Origin: Competibacteraceae bacterium UBA6584
Lineage (GTDB): Bacteria; Pseudomonadota; Gammaproteobacteria; Competibacterales; Competibacteraceae
Assembly (NCBI GenBank): GCA_002433805.1
Contig: DJIW01000005.1
Coordinates: forward strand, 960 to 46,502
DNA: 45,543 nucleotides
Direction of reading: 5' to 3'
A program made the translations under genes and the position numbers. Under the pieces are notes generated by a model. It had not been told where the DNA came from and searched no databases. It worked only from the letters and a program-made list of their open reading frames with translations. Position 1 is the stretch's first letter, and each line of letters opens with the position of its first letter. Positions 33,421 through 42,618 of this stretch are shown here, piece after piece.

Positions 33421-34608
33421 TCAAAAACCGATGCGATGGGCGCGGGCGGTGAAGAAAATACCGCTGGGGCTTTCCGCCGGCAGTTCGGCCAGTTTGGTAA
33501 AACTTGCCGTATCGTAGATCACGACCTTGTTATCGTCGCGGGCTGAAATCCAGACCGCCTCGCCACGCGGGGTAAATTCCAGATGCAAAACCGCTTTGCC
33601 GGGTTCCAGAGTCTGGATGATCTGACCCGTCAGCGTGTCGATCACCTGCACGAAACCGTTATCGGGAAACGCGAAGTTGACCCAAACTTGCCGGCTGTCG
33701 GGCCGGGCGACCACGAACACCGGCTGGCCGCGCACCGCGATGCGGGCGGTTTCCTTCCAGTTGGTCGTGTCCGCGACCAGCACTTCACGGCGGCCGACGG
33801 CGGGCAGATACACCTGCCGTCCGGCCACCGCCCAGCCGCGCAGATGCGGCATTTTATAGACCGGTCGTTTCTGTTCCCCTTGGCCATAATGGGCGAGGAT
33901 GCGCTGGACGGCTGGTCGCGGCTGCCAGGTATCGAGTAGCGCGATGCCGTCCTCGCCGAACAATCCCGCCAGATAGTGACGACCATCCGGCGTGACCAGC
34001 CCGTCGTAAGGCGCGCGGCCGATGCCGCTGAATTTTTCCACTTTCGGCGCTTTGGGATCGCGGACATCGGCAATCCAAAGCTGATCGGCGTCGAACAGCG
34101 AATAGATGAAACGGTCGCCCGGCAAATCGGCGATGCCGACCACTTTCGACCGCTTGCCGTCGCCGTAAGCGGCGGGAATATCGGCCACCGGCTCCAAGGT
34201 GTCGGCGGAAAAGACCTTAAGCCCGCCCGGCTCGTAATTGGCGACCGCCACCAGCTTTCCATTCTGCGAAATCGCCCCGCCGATGCTGTTGCCGCCCTGG
34301 ACGATGCGCGTATCCAGCGTCCCGCGCAGCAGATCGACTTTGCTCAAGCCGCCGTCGCGCCCAAACACGTAGGCGTAGCGCTGGTCGCGGGAGAACACCA
34401 CCGAAGCGTGGGACAAATCGCCCAGTCCGTCCACCCGCTGCACGATGCTGTTGCTGCTGGTGTTGACGATCAGCACCCGCCCAGCTCCGCGCTCGACAAT
34501 CACGCCCAGATCGCCGGTGCCGCGCAAGATCGGTTCCGCCCCCCAAGCCAGCAGCGGACAGACGAAGAAAAACCAAATCCAGACCCGGAATGGTTTCCGT
34601 CCGCTCAT
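33421..34608 (-). CDS. nirF: NirF, heme d1 biosynthesis propeller protein
   Basis: A 395-residue exported protein. The N-terminus MSGRKPFRVWIWFFFVCPLL is a signal sequence, followed by a d1-type beta-propeller with repeats such as RVLIVNTSSNSIVQRVDG and DNKVVIYDTASFTKL. NirF is a periplasmic factor needed for heme d1. It lacks a cytochrome c domain, which is supplied by the gene just before it. A long open frame runs upstream to 35016, but ATG 34608 overlaps the cytochrome stop (ATGA) and gives normal length. Confidence 0.92.
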   Translation of the reverse strand: MSGRKPFRVWIWFFFVCPLLAWGAEPILRGTGDLGVIVERGAGRVLIVNTSSNSIVQRVDGLGDLSHASVVFSRDQRYAYVFGRDGGLSKVDLLRGTLDTRIVQGGNSIGGAISQNGKLVAVANYEPGGLKVFSADTLEPVADIPAAYGDGKRSKVVGIADLPGDRFIYSLFDADQLWIADVRDPKAPKVEKFSGIGRAPYDGLVTPDGRHYLAGLFGEDGIALLDTWQPRPAVQRILAHYGQGEQKRPVYKMPHLRGWAVAGRQVYLPAVGRREVLVADTTNWKETARIAVRGQPVFVVARPDSRQVWVNFAFPDNGFVQVIDTLTGQIIQTLEPGKAVLHLEFTPRGEAVWISARDDNKVVIYDTASFTKLAELPAESPSGIFFTARAHRIGF

Positions 34609-35048
34609 TTCGCTTCCTCCGGAAAACCGCGCAGCAGTTGCGTGACGATCCAGTCCGCTTCGGCTTCGGTCATGAAGGGCTGCCACGGCGGCATTGCGGT
34701 GCCCGGCCGACCGAACAAGATGGTGTACTTCAAGGCGGGAGGCGACTGAGCGCTCAGATTCTCCGGCAACAGCGCCGGCCCCAAACCGCCGCGCAACGTC
34801 ATCCCGTGGCAGGAACCGCAATCCTGCCGCACCAGGCGGATGAGTTCCCGCCCGCGTTCGGGCGCGGGCGCGGGAGGTGGGTCCGCCAGCGCCAGCGGGC
34901 CGTATCCCAGCCCGATCCCGCTCAGCGCCGCCGAGCCGAGGCCGACGGCCACGGCAAAAAAAACACTCCTCCGGGCCAATTTCGCGCCAGCGGACGCTTT
35001 CTGGAAGAATTGCCACGGAGGAGGAAGGACCGCTCGTTGCCGCATCAT
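34605..35048 (-). CDS. nirC: NirC-like monoheme cytochrome c
   Basis: A 147-residue exported cytochrome c with CGSCH at 77-81 and a probable Met ligand in GTAMPPW. The N-terminus is basic (KLARRSVFF) followed by a hydrophobic helix, suggesting a signal anchor. The heme domain shares GGLGPALLP with the cytochrome domain of NirN, so the separate NirC+NirF pair mirrors the fused NirN. Electron transfer in heme d1 maturation or to NirS is the family role. Start 35048 or 35045 (two adjacent ATG) is uncertain. Confidence 0.82.
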   Translation of the reverse strand: MMRQRAVLPPPWQFFQKASAGAKLARRSVFFAVAVGLGSAALSGIGLGYGPLALADPPPAPAPERGRELIRLVRQDCGSCHGMTLRGGLGPALLPENLSAQSPPALKYTILFGRPGTAMPPWQPFMTEAEADWIVTQLLRGFPEEAK

Positions 35049-35144
35049 GCTTCTCTTTGCCACCTGCCCATCGCGGCGGATGGGAATTCGTGATCGCCCC
35101 TCACCCAACCGCCGCCCTGTCCGACCGGCGGTTGGAGACGGCCC

Positions 35145-35456
35145 TTACTTCGCCATTCCCATGATCCAAGCGACCAACGCCTTGAGATCTTCATCGGGAA
35201 CCGTCGCGTTGGGCGGCATCGGGATCTGACCCCACACCCCGACCCCGCCTTTCTTGATCTTGTCGGCCAGCAGAGCTGGCGCATCGGCTTGGCTTTTGTA
35301 TTTGGCCGCGACCTCTTGATAGGACGGCCCGATCACTTTCTTGTCGGCCTGATGGCAGGCCAGGCAGTTGTACTTCTTGGCCAATTCTTCGCTGGCTTGG
35401 ACGGTCGGGGCGATCAGCAGCGCTAGCGCCAACGCGCTCAGATAGTAAGTTTTCAT
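35145..35456 (-). CDS. nirM: cytochrome c-551 (electron donor to nitrite reductase)
   Basis: A 103-residue class I cytochrome c. The signal peptide ends at TVQA (about 21), the heme site CLACH is at 31-35, and the Met ligand lies in IPMPPN. The mature length of about 82 matches Pseudomonas c-551, which feeds electrons to NirS. Located 22 nt after nirS in the same operon. Confidence 0.94.
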   Translation of the reverse strand: MKTYYLSALALALLIAPTVQASEELAKKYNCLACHQADKKVIGPSYQEVAAKYKSQADAPALLADKIKKGGVGVWGQIPMPPNATVPDEDLKALVAWIMGMAK

Positions 35457-35478
35457 AGTTTTATCCTGTCAGAATCGC

Positions 35479-37212
35479 TCAATAAACGTCGTGTTGGGTG
35501 TTATACACGTTGAATTTGCCGGTCGGGGTGATCAGCTTCGGGTCCTTGATCACGGTCTTGAGCTTGAGCGTCTTGTCGTCCACCACGACCAACGCCGATT
35601 CCTTGTCCTTGGCGCTCCAAACCGAGAACCAGACCTCATCGCCGGCCTTGTTGAACTCCGGCTGCACCACCCGCTTGGCCCCGTCGCCCAAGCCGGCCCA
35701 TTCGCCGATCGGCAACACCTGATAGGGTTTCTCCAAATTCTGAAGATCGAACACCGCCACCGACTGGCTGATCTTGGCGTCCGGATTCAGCGCGGTATCG
35801 ACATACAGGTTTTTCGATTGGGGGTGAGTCTTGATGAACAGCGAACCGCCGCCTTGGCCTTTCAAGGTCTGCACCACCTTCCAGGCTTGCGCCTTGTGCT
35901 TCTCGGGATCGGTGCCGATCAGCGAAACGGACTCATCGCCCAGATGGCTGGTCGCCCACACCGGGCCGAACTTGGGATGGACGAAATTCGCGCCGCGACC
36001 GGGATGCGGAATTTTGCCGACATCGATCAAGGTTTCCAGCTTGCCGTCTTGGGTATCGACGACCGCGATCTTATTGGATTGATTGGCCGCGACCATGAAA
36101 TAGCGCTTGCTGGCATCCCATCCGCCGTCGTGCAAGTAGCGGGCGGCATTGATTTCGGTGATGCCGAGATTGTCCAGATCGCTGTAATTCACCAGCAGGA
36201 TCTTGCCGGTTTCCTTGACGTTGACCACGAATTCCGGCTTGTCGTGGGCGGCGACGATGGAGGCGACGCGCGGCTCCGGGTGGTATTCCTGGGTATCCAC
36301 CGTCATGCCGCGGGTGGAGACGATTTTCAACGGTTCGAGCGTGTCGCCGTTCATCAGCACGAATTGCGGCGGCCAGTACGAACCGGCGATGGCGTATTTG
36401 TCCTCGAAGCCCTTGGCCTTGGAGGTGTCCACCGAACGCGCTTCCAGACCGACCTTGATCTCGGCGACGTTATCCGGCTTTTCCATCCACAGATCGATCA
36501 GATTGATCTTGGCGTCGCGGCCGATCACGAACAGATAGCGTCCCGAGGCGGACATCCGCGAAATATGCACCGCGTAGCCGGTCTTGACGATACTGATGAT
36601 CTGCTTGGTGTCGCCATCCACCAGCGCCACTTCGCCGCTGTCGCGCAAGGTCGTGGAGAAGATGTTGTCAATATTGTAATTGTTCATCTTCTTGGTGGGT
36701 CGTTTGTCCGGCGGCACCAGCACCTTCCAGGTCGCCTTCATCTCCTTCATGCCGAATTCCGGCGGCATGGGCGGCTCCTGCTGGACGTAGCGCGCCATCA
36801 AATCGACCTGTTCCGGCGTCATATCCCCGGAGGTTTGCCAGTTCGGCATCCCGGCCGGCGAGCCGTAGGCGATGAACACTTTCAGGTAGTCGGTGCCCTT
36901 GGCCAGAGTGATGTCAGGCGTGAGCGGCTTGCCGGTCGCGCCCTTGCGCAGCACGCCGTGACAGCCGGCGCAGCGCTCGAAGTAAGTCTGCCGGGCCTTA
37001 ACGAATTCGGCCTCGGTCATCGGCGGGGCCTTGGGGTCGATGTTCTGATGCATCGGTTCGTTGGCCAGCGGCGAGCCGCCGGCTTGATACTTGACCTCGG
37101 CTTCAGTCACGCCCTTTTTAGCCGCGGGATCTTCCGCCAGCGCGAGACCGACAGCGAACGGCAGCGCGGCCAAAGCGATGGTGAGTTGTTTTAATTTTCG
37201 ATAGTGTGGCAT
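35479..37212 (-). CDS. nirS: cytochrome cd1 nitrite reductase
   Basis: The periplasmic enzyme reducing nitrite to NO. It has 577 residues with a signal peptide (cut near ALA, 26). A cytochrome c domain carries CAGCH at 81-85, followed by an eight-bladed d1 propeller with VHISRMSASGRYLFVIGRD, YHPEPRVASI and HPGRGANFVHPKFG. The latter contains the catalytic-site histidine regions of the family. The frame is open further upstream; ATG 37212 has GGGAGAG and gives a normal signal sequence. It is first in the nir operon, with an FNR/DNR box about 95 bp upstream. Confidence 0.97.
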   Translation of the reverse strand: MPHYRKLKQLTIALAALPFAVGLALAEDPAAKKGVTEAEVKYQAGGSPLANEPMHQNIDPKAPPMTEAEFVKARQTYFERCAGCHGVLRKGATGKPLTPDITLAKGTDYLKVFIAYGSPAGMPNWQTSGDMTPEQVDLMARYVQQEPPMPPEFGMKEMKATWKVLVPPDKRPTKKMNNYNIDNIFSTTLRDSGEVALVDGDTKQIISIVKTGYAVHISRMSASGRYLFVIGRDAKINLIDLWMEKPDNVAEIKVGLEARSVDTSKAKGFEDKYAIAGSYWPPQFVLMNGDTLEPLKIVSTRGMTVDTQEYHPEPRVASIVAAHDKPEFVVNVKETGKILLVNYSDLDNLGITEINAARYLHDGGWDASKRYFMVAANQSNKIAVVDTQDGKLETLIDVGKIPHPGRGANFVHPKFGPVWATSHLGDESVSLIGTDPEKHKAQAWKVVQTLKGQGGGSLFIKTHPQSKNLYVDTALNPDAKISQSVAVFDLQNLEKPYQVLPIGEWAGLGDGAKRVVQPEFNKAGDEVWFSVWSAKDKESALVVVDDKTLKLKTVIKDPKLITPTGKFNVYNTQHDVY

Positions 37213-37300
37213 CGTGTGCTCTCCCGCGAAGCCCGCTTTGGGGCGGCTTCGATTGTCGTTGGCAATGGTGATGAAATACGACAACCGCGCTGGTCGCGCC

Positions 37301-37314
37301 TTGATTTGCGTCAA
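37301..37314. promoter_or_regulatory. FNR/DNR-type box between nirS and dnr
   Basis: TTGATTTGCGTCAA fits TTGAT-N4-(A/G)TCAA of Crp/Fnr regulators. It lies about 90-100 bp before nirS and about 70 bp before the dnr start, in the shared 170-bp divergent region, so it may control nirS and autoregulate dnr. Confidence 0.72.
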
Positions 37315-37382
37315 ACTTTTCAAAATTCAATCAATCAAATTGTGGTCATAGGGTGTCGAGCGAGTACGAGAGATCGGAGCGC

Positions 37383-38129
37383 GTGAACCAGAAAATCAAC
37401 ATCGGCGCGGTGCTGGCCAACCTGCCGCTGTTCCAGCAACTCCGCGACAGCGAGATCGCCAGCTTGGCGGTGGGAACGCGAGAGATCGAACTCAGCAAGG
37501 GGCAGGTGCTGTTCCAGAAAGGAGCGCAGCTGAACGGCTTTTACGTCGCCGTTCAGGGGCAAATCAAGCTGGCGTTTTGTTCGCCGCAGGGGAGTGAAAA
37601 GGTGTTGTCCATCGTCGGGCCGGGGCAAAGCTTCGGCGAGGCGGTGATGTTCATGGAAATCCCGGCGCCGGTGCTGGCTCAGGCCCTGGAAGACAGCCGC
37701 CTGTTATTCATCGCCAAGCAAGGTATTTTTTCGGCCATCGATCACGATCCGGCTTTCGCCCGGCGGATGTTGGCCGGCTTGAGCATGCGCTTGCACGGTC
37801 TGATTCAGGATGTGGAGGATTATTCGCTGCACTCCTCCACCCAGCGGGTGATCGGCTTTTTGCTGCAGTTGGCGGACACGTCGCGCGGCGGGCGGGTCGA
37901 ATTCGAATTGCCGGCCAGCAAACACGTCATCGCCTCGCGGCTGAGCCTAACGCCGGAAACCTTGTCGCGGATTTTGCACCACTTGAGCGATTCGGGCTTG
38001 ATCGGCGTGAAAGGCCGGCGCATCACCGTGGCGGAGGTGGCGCGGCTGAAGCAGTTCGACGACCGCGCGCCCATGCCCTGCGCCACCGAGGTTCCGACCT
38101 CCGCTAGGGGCGCGCGAACGCCTCCTTGA
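37383..38129 (+). CDS. dnr: DNR-type Crp/Fnr regulator (NO-responsive)
   Basis: A 248-residue transcription factor: a cNMP-like sensor barrel (GPGQSFGEAVMFMEIP), a long dimer helix, and a C-terminal helix-turn-helix with ASRLSLTPETLSRILHHL. The N-terminus has no Cys cluster for an Fe-S centre, so the oxygen-sensing FNR type is excluded and a heme-bound NO sensor (DNR/NnrR type) fits. GTG 37383 follows GGAG; an in-frame GTG at 37353 would give 258 residues. The C-terminus overlaps the convergent membrane-protein gene by 26 nt. Confidence 0.87.
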   Translation: MNQKINIGAVLANLPLFQQLRDSEIASLAVGTREIELSKGQVLFQKGAQLNGFYVAVQGQIKLAFCSPQGSEKVLSIVGPGQSFGEAVMFMEIPAPVLAQALEDSRLLFIAKQGIFSAIDHDPAFARRMLAGLSMRLHGLIQDVEDYSLHSSTQRVIGFLLQLADTSRGGRVEFELPASKHVIASRLSLTPETLSRILHHLSDSGLIGVKGRRITVAEVARLKQFDDRAPMPCATEVPTSARGARTPP

Positions 38130-38577
38130 TGAGTTTCTCCATGAGGTCATGCCAGCGCTGGCGCGGGCGGGCCTGCCAGTACTTGGCGTTCGGCCGGCAA
38201 TCGAATTTCTGGGTGTAGAGGGCCGAGGCCAGCACCACGAGACCCAAGCCGAAGGCCAACACCGCGTGCTGGACGCCGGCGAACGGCAACACCAACCACA
38301 TCAGCGCGGTAAAGCCCGCGATCCAACCCCAGGGGATGAACAGAAAATAGTCGATCTCGCACCGCTGGCCCTCGCAGCGCGCGCTGACCCGCATCGGCCA
38401 TTCATCCTGCGTCACGTGAGCCCGCCGCCGCAGTTCCAAACGGTCGTCGGTTTCGGACACCAGAACAAAGCCTTTCAATAACAACGCATCGCGCAATTTC
38501 TTGAGTTGGGGCTTGCCGCCGCGCACCGTCGCTTGAGTCGTCCGACCTAAATGGCGGATCGCCACTTCCACCGTCAT
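38104..38577 (-). CDS. small hypothetical membrane protein
   Basis: A 157-residue protein: an N-terminal soluble part (MTVEVAIRHLGRTTQATV), then two hydrophobic segments, WIAGFTALMWLVLPFAG and AVLAFGLGLVVLASAL. No family recognised. The start is ATG 38577, overlapping the oxidoreductase stop (38574-38577); the frame is open far upstream, but that part has the wrong character. The 3' end overlaps dnr on the opposite strand. Its coupling to the oxidoreductase suggests a shared transcript. Confidence 0.65.
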   Translation of the reverse strand: MTVEVAIRHLGRTTQATVRGGKPQLKKLRDALLLKGFVLVSETDDRLELRRRAHVTQDEWPMRVSARCEGQRCEIDYFLFIPWGWIAGFTALMWLVLPFAGVQHAVLAFGLGLVVLASALYTQKFDCRPNAKYWQARPRQRWHDLMEKLIKEAFARP

Positions 38578-39560
38578 GCGTCGTCTCCCACCGCGATCAC
38601 CACCTTGCCGGTGGACTTGCGCGAAACGACTTGATTCAAAGCCTCCACCGCTTGCTCCAGCGGATAAACCGCCGAGACGTGGAGCCGGATCGAGCCGGCC
38701 AGATACCAGTCGAGCAACTGTCGAAAGCTTTCGGCCATCACGGCGGGATGGCGCTCGGCGTAGGCCGGCCAGTTGAGGCCGATCACGTCCACGTTCTTGA
38801 CCAATAGATGGTTGGCGGGAATTTGCGGGACCGCGCCGCCGGCGAAGCCGATCACCAGAATCCGGCCCTCGAAGGCGATGCTGCGCAAGGAGGCGTCGAA
38901 CAGCTCGCCGCCGACCGGATCGTAGACCACATCGGCCCCGCGCCCTCCGGTCAGTGCCTTGATGCGCTGGCGGACATCGTCGCGGCCGGTGTCGATGAGA
39001 TGATCCGCGCCGTGCTGGCGGGCGATCTCCAACTTTTCCGGACCGCTGGCCGTTGCGATGACCGTCGCGCCCAGCTGCTTGCCGATGGCCACCGCCGTCA
39101 GCCCGACGCCGCCGGACGCGCCGTGCACCACCAAAGTCTCGCCGGCTCGCAGCCGCGCCCGATGCCACAAAGCGACATGCGAGGTGCCGAACACCACCGG
39201 AAACGCCGCGCCGTGCTGGTAAGGCATCGCCGCCGGCAGTTTGACGCAGCGGCCGGCGTCCGCCACCAGTTGTTCGGCGTAACCGCCGTGCGGGGCGATG
39301 GCGATGATCCGCTCTCCGACCTCGAAACCCTCGACGCCCGCGCCGCGCTCCAACACCTCGCCCGCCACCTCGAACCCCGGACTGAACGGCGGTTGCGGTT
39401 GCGCCTGATACTGCCCGCGCGTGATCAGGCTGTCGGCGAAATTGACGCCGCAGGCGCGGACCCGCACCCGCACCTGGCCCGGACCCGGACTCGGTTCCGG
39501 CGCGTCCTCCAACCGCAGCGCGGCGGGACCGATCAATTCATGACAAACGATGGCTTTCAT
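38574..39560 (-). CDS. zinc-free NADPH:quinone oxidoreductase (MDR family)
   Basis: A 328-residue medium-chain dehydrogenase/reductase. ACGVNFADSL replaces the zinc ligands of alcohol dehydrogenases; VVHGASGGVGLTAV is the NADPH-binding Rossmann motif; VVYDPVGGELFD is a typical family stretch. It reduces quinones or enals with NADPH. GAGGAG lies 8 nt before ATG 39560; a TTG two codons earlier is also open. Translationally coupled to the membrane protein. Confidence 0.88.
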   Translation of the reverse strand: MKAIVCHELIGPAALRLEDAPEPSPGPGQVRVRVRACGVNFADSLITRGQYQAQPQPPFSPGFEVAGEVLERGAGVEGFEVGERIIAIAPHGGYAEQLVADAGRCVKLPAAMPYQHGAAFPVVFGTSHVALWHRARLRAGETLVVHGASGGVGLTAVAIGKQLGATVIATASGPEKLEIARQHGADHLIDTGRDDVRQRIKALTGGRGADVVYDPVGGELFDASLRSIAFEGRILVIGFAGGAVPQIPANHLLVKNVDVIGLNWPAYAERHPAVMAESFRQLLDWYLAGSIRLHVSAVYPLEQAVEALNQVVSRKSTGKVVIAVGDDA

Positions 39561-39659
39561 CGACAAGGCTCCTCATACCCAAGATCGTCTCGCCATAAAC
39601 TATTTTCTTCATGACGAGATGTAAACCTTGGCGGATTGACGACCGAGGAGCCGCCGGAT

Positions 39660-40499
39660 TTAATCGGAAATCGCCGTTGCTTCCTTGTCGTGCTCGATCA
39701 TGGCGTAGGCGGAATGGTTGTGAATCGACTCAAAATTCTCCGATTCCACCGCGTAGGCCGCCACCCGTTCGTCTTGATTCAATTGCGCGGCGATGTCGCG
39801 CACCATGTCCTCGACGAACTTCGGATTTTCGTAGGCGCGCTCGGTGACGTACTTTTCGTCGGGCCGCTTGAGCAAGCCGTAAAGCTCGCAGGACGCTTGT
39901 TTCTCCACCAGATCGATGACATCCTCGATCCAGATAAAACCTCGGGTGCGGACGCTGACGGTGACGTGGGAACGTTGGTTGTGCGCGCCGTACTTGGAAA
40001 TTTTCTTCGAGCACGGACACAGGCTGGTCACCGGCACCACCACCTTGAGCTTCATCTCCGCCCGAGCGTCGCGGATTTCGCCGATGAAAGTCACCTCGTA
40101 ATCCATCAAGCTGCGCACGCCGGACACCGGGGCCGCCTTGTCCACGAAATAGGTGAAGGTCATCTCGATGTGGCCGGCCTCGGCCTCCAGCCGCCCGGTC
40201 ATCTCCGTCAGCATGTCCTTGAAGGAATCCACCGAGATTTCGCGGCCGGGCACGTTCAAGATCTCCACGAAGCGGGACATGTGGGTGCCCTTGAAATTGT
40301 GCGGCAGGTTCACGTACATGTTGAACGTGGCGATGGTGTGTTGCTCGCCGCCGCTGCGGTCGCGCACCTTGACCGGATGGCGGATATCCTTGATCCCGAC
40401 CTTGTTGATCGCCAAGCGCCGGGTATCGGCGCTGTTTTGCACGTCGGGAATCTGGACCACCGCCGGCACGGCGGCCGCGCTCATCGTCATTGGCTTCAT
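39660..40499 (-). CDS. folE2: GTP cyclohydrolase FolE2 (type IB)
   Basis: A 279-residue enzyme making 7,8-dihydroneopterin triphosphate from GTP for folate or queuosine. It has the tunnelling-fold signature TSLCPCSKKISKYGAHNQRS, whose first Cys is catalytic, and GREISVDSFKDML. Type IB enzymes do not need zinc strictly and often accompany zinc-limitation regulators; none is visible here. GAGAGGG sits before the ATG. It follows dxs after 127 bp. Confidence 0.96.
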   Translation of the reverse strand: MKPMTMSAAAVPAVVQIPDVQNSADTRRLAINKVGIKDIRHPVKVRDRSGGEQHTIATFNMYVNLPHNFKGTHMSRFVEILNVPGREISVDSFKDMLTEMTGRLEAEAGHIEMTFTYFVDKAAPVSGVRSLMDYEVTFIGEIRDARAEMKLKVVVPVTSLCPCSKKISKYGAHNQRSHVTVSVRTRGFIWIEDVIDLVEKQASCELYGLLKRPDEKYVTERAYENPKFVEDMVRDIAAQLNQDERVAAYAVESENFESIHNHSAYAMIEHDKEATAISD

Positions 40500-40626
40500 G
40501 CAACCCTCTCAACGGCGCGCGCGCGCCTTTTGCAAAATCAACACCCCGCGCCATTTCCGATGACGAAATGGCTTGGCTACTTGGCGTTGGATTATCGATC
40601 CGGCCGTTAATTCCCGAGAATAACAC

Positions 40627-42519
40627 TCAAGCATCGCGCTCGGACAGGTCGGGAACCGCCGCTGTCCAATCGGTCAAGCGCCGCAGCACGCCTGCGACGT
40701 CCAAACCGCATTCGGCCAGCAGTTCGCCGCGCTCGCCCTGATCCACGAACCGATCCGGCAAGCCGATGTTGAGCACCGACACCTGAATGCCCCGCGCGGC
40801 CAGGCACTCGTTGACCGCGCTGCCCGCGCCGCCGGCGATGGCGTTTTCCTCCAGGGTCGCCAGCCGGTGGTGGCTCGCGGCCAGTTGCACCACGGTCGCC
40901 TCATCCAAGGGCTTGATAAAGCGCATGTTCACGACCGTGGCGTTCAAGCGCTCGGCCACCGCCTCGGCGATCTCGACCATGCAGCCGAAGGCCAGCAGCG
41001 CCAGCTCGCGGCCGCGCCGGCGGATGTCCGCCTTGCCCACCGGCAGCATGTGCATGGCCTGCTGGGGCGTCACGCCGGAACCTTTGCCGCGCGGGTAGCG
41101 CACCGCCGCCGGTTGGTTCAACTGAAAACCGGTATAGAGCATCTGCCGGCATTCGTTCTCGTCGGCCGGAGCCATCACCACCAGATTGGGAATGCAGCGC
41201 AAGAAACTGTAATCGAAACTGCCGGCGTGGGTCGGCCCGTCCGGCCCCACCAGACCGGCGCGGTCGATGGCGAACAACACCGGCAGATTTTGCAGGGCGA
41301 TGTCGTGAATCAGTTGATCGTAGGCGCGTTGCAGGAAAGTGGAATAAATCGCCACCACCGGTTTGAGCCCGTCGCACGCCAGCCCGGCGGCCAAGGTGAC
41401 GGCGTGCTGTTCGGCGATGGCGACGTCGAAATAACGATCCGGAAACCGTTCGGCGAACTCCACCAGACCGGAGCCTTCGCGCATCGCCGGGGTGATGCCG
41501 ATCAAGCGCTCGTCCCGTTCGGCCATATCGCACAGCCACTCGCCGAACACCTGGGTGTAGCTCGGCCCGCCGCCCGCCTTGGCCGGCTTTAGGCCGCAGG
41601 CGGGATCGAAGGCCCCGACGCCGTGATAGCCGACCGGCTCGTCCTCGGCCAGCTTGTAACCCTTGCCCTTGCGCGTCACCACATGCAGCAGGCGCGGCCC
41701 GTCGAGCGCCCGCAAGTTGCGCAGGGTGGGCACCAGCACGGTCAAGTCATGGCCGTCCACCGGACCGAAGTAGTTAAAGCCCAATTCCTCGAACAAGGTG
41801 CCGCCCGGCGCGAACATGCCCTTGACGTGCTCCTCGGCGAGCCGGGCCACCTCCAGCATCGGCGGCGGCATGTGGCTCAACATTTTCTTGCCGCCCTCGC
41901 GCATGCTGGAAAACAGTTGGCCCGACAGCAGCCGAGTCAGGTGCGCCGACAGCGCGCCGACGTTCGGCGAGATCGACATTTCGTTGTCGTTGAGCACCAC
42001 CAGCAAATCGGTCTTAAGGTGCCCCGCGTGATTGAGCGCCTCGAACGCCATCCCGGCGGTTATCGCGCCGTCGCCGATGATCGCCACCACCTTGCGATCG
42101 GCTCCGGCCCGTTCGGCGGCGATGGCCATCCCCAACGCGGCGCTGAGCGAGGTGCTGGAATGCCCGACGCCGAAGGTGTCATAAGCGCTTTCGCAGCGCT
42201 TGGGAAATCCGGAGACGCCGTCCTTGCGGCGCAGGCTATTCATGCGGGCGCGGCGGCCGGTCAGGATTTTATGCGGGTAGGTCTGATGGCCCACGTCCCA
42301 AACCAGCCGGTCCTCCGGCGTATTGAAGACGTAATGCAGCGCGAGGGTCAGCTCCACCGTGCCGAGATTGGCGGCGAAATGGCCGCCGGTCTTGGCGACC
42401 GTCTGGATCAGAAATTCGCGCAGTTCGTGCGCCAACGCCGGCAAGCGCGCTTCCGACAGCTTGCGTAACTCCAGGGGATTGTCGATCTGTTCCAGCAACG
42501 GAAAGGTTCCGGTCGTCAT
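40627..42519 (-). CDS. dxs: 1-deoxy-D-xylulose-5-phosphate synthase
   Basis: The first enzyme of the MEP isoprenoid pathway, condensing pyruvate and glyceraldehyde 3-phosphate with thiamine diphosphate. Motifs: WDVGHQTYPHKILTGR, IIGDGAITAGMAFEALNHAG (ThDP/Mg2+ site), VVTRKGKGY, and DVAIAEQHAVTLAAG. ATG 42519 gives 630 residues (E. coli 620); the frame also opens at ATG 42591 (654 residues). Neither has a clear ribosome binding site. Ends 127 bp before folE2; follows ispA. Confidence 0.96.
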   Translation of the reverse strand: MTTGTFPLLEQIDNPLELRKLSEARLPALAHELREFLIQTVAKTGGHFAANLGTVELTLALHYVFNTPEDRLVWDVGHQTYPHKILTGRRARMNSLRRKDGVSGFPKRCESAYDTFGVGHSSTSLSAALGMAIAAERAGADRKVVAIIGDGAITAGMAFEALNHAGHLKTDLLVVLNDNEMSISPNVGALSAHLTRLLSGQLFSSMREGGKKMLSHMPPPMLEVARLAEEHVKGMFAPGGTLFEELGFNYFGPVDGHDLTVLVPTLRNLRALDGPRLLHVVTRKGKGYKLAEDEPVGYHGVGAFDPACGLKPAKAGGGPSYTQVFGEWLCDMAERDERLIGITPAMREGSGLVEFAERFPDRYFDVAIAEQHAVTLAAGLACDGLKPVVAIYSTFLQRAYDQLIHDIALQNLPVLFAIDRAGLVGPDGPTHAGSFDYSFLRCIPNLVVMAPADENECRQMLYTGFQLNQPAAVRYPRGKGSGVTPQQAMHMLPVGKADIRRRGRELALLAFGCMVEIAEAVAERLNATVVNMRFIKPLDEATVVQLAASHHRLATLEENAIAGGAGSAVNECLAARGIQVSVLNIGLPDRFVDQGERGELLAECGLDVAGVLRRLTDWTAAVPDLSERDA

Positions 42520-42618
42520 CGCGGTAAAGTCCGTACCGGTTAGCGGTAGCTTGGCGGTGGATAGGGCCAGTGGGGAGGCGGTGGAAACCATGTATTCGAT
42601 CGAAGCGGCGAGCCGGTC

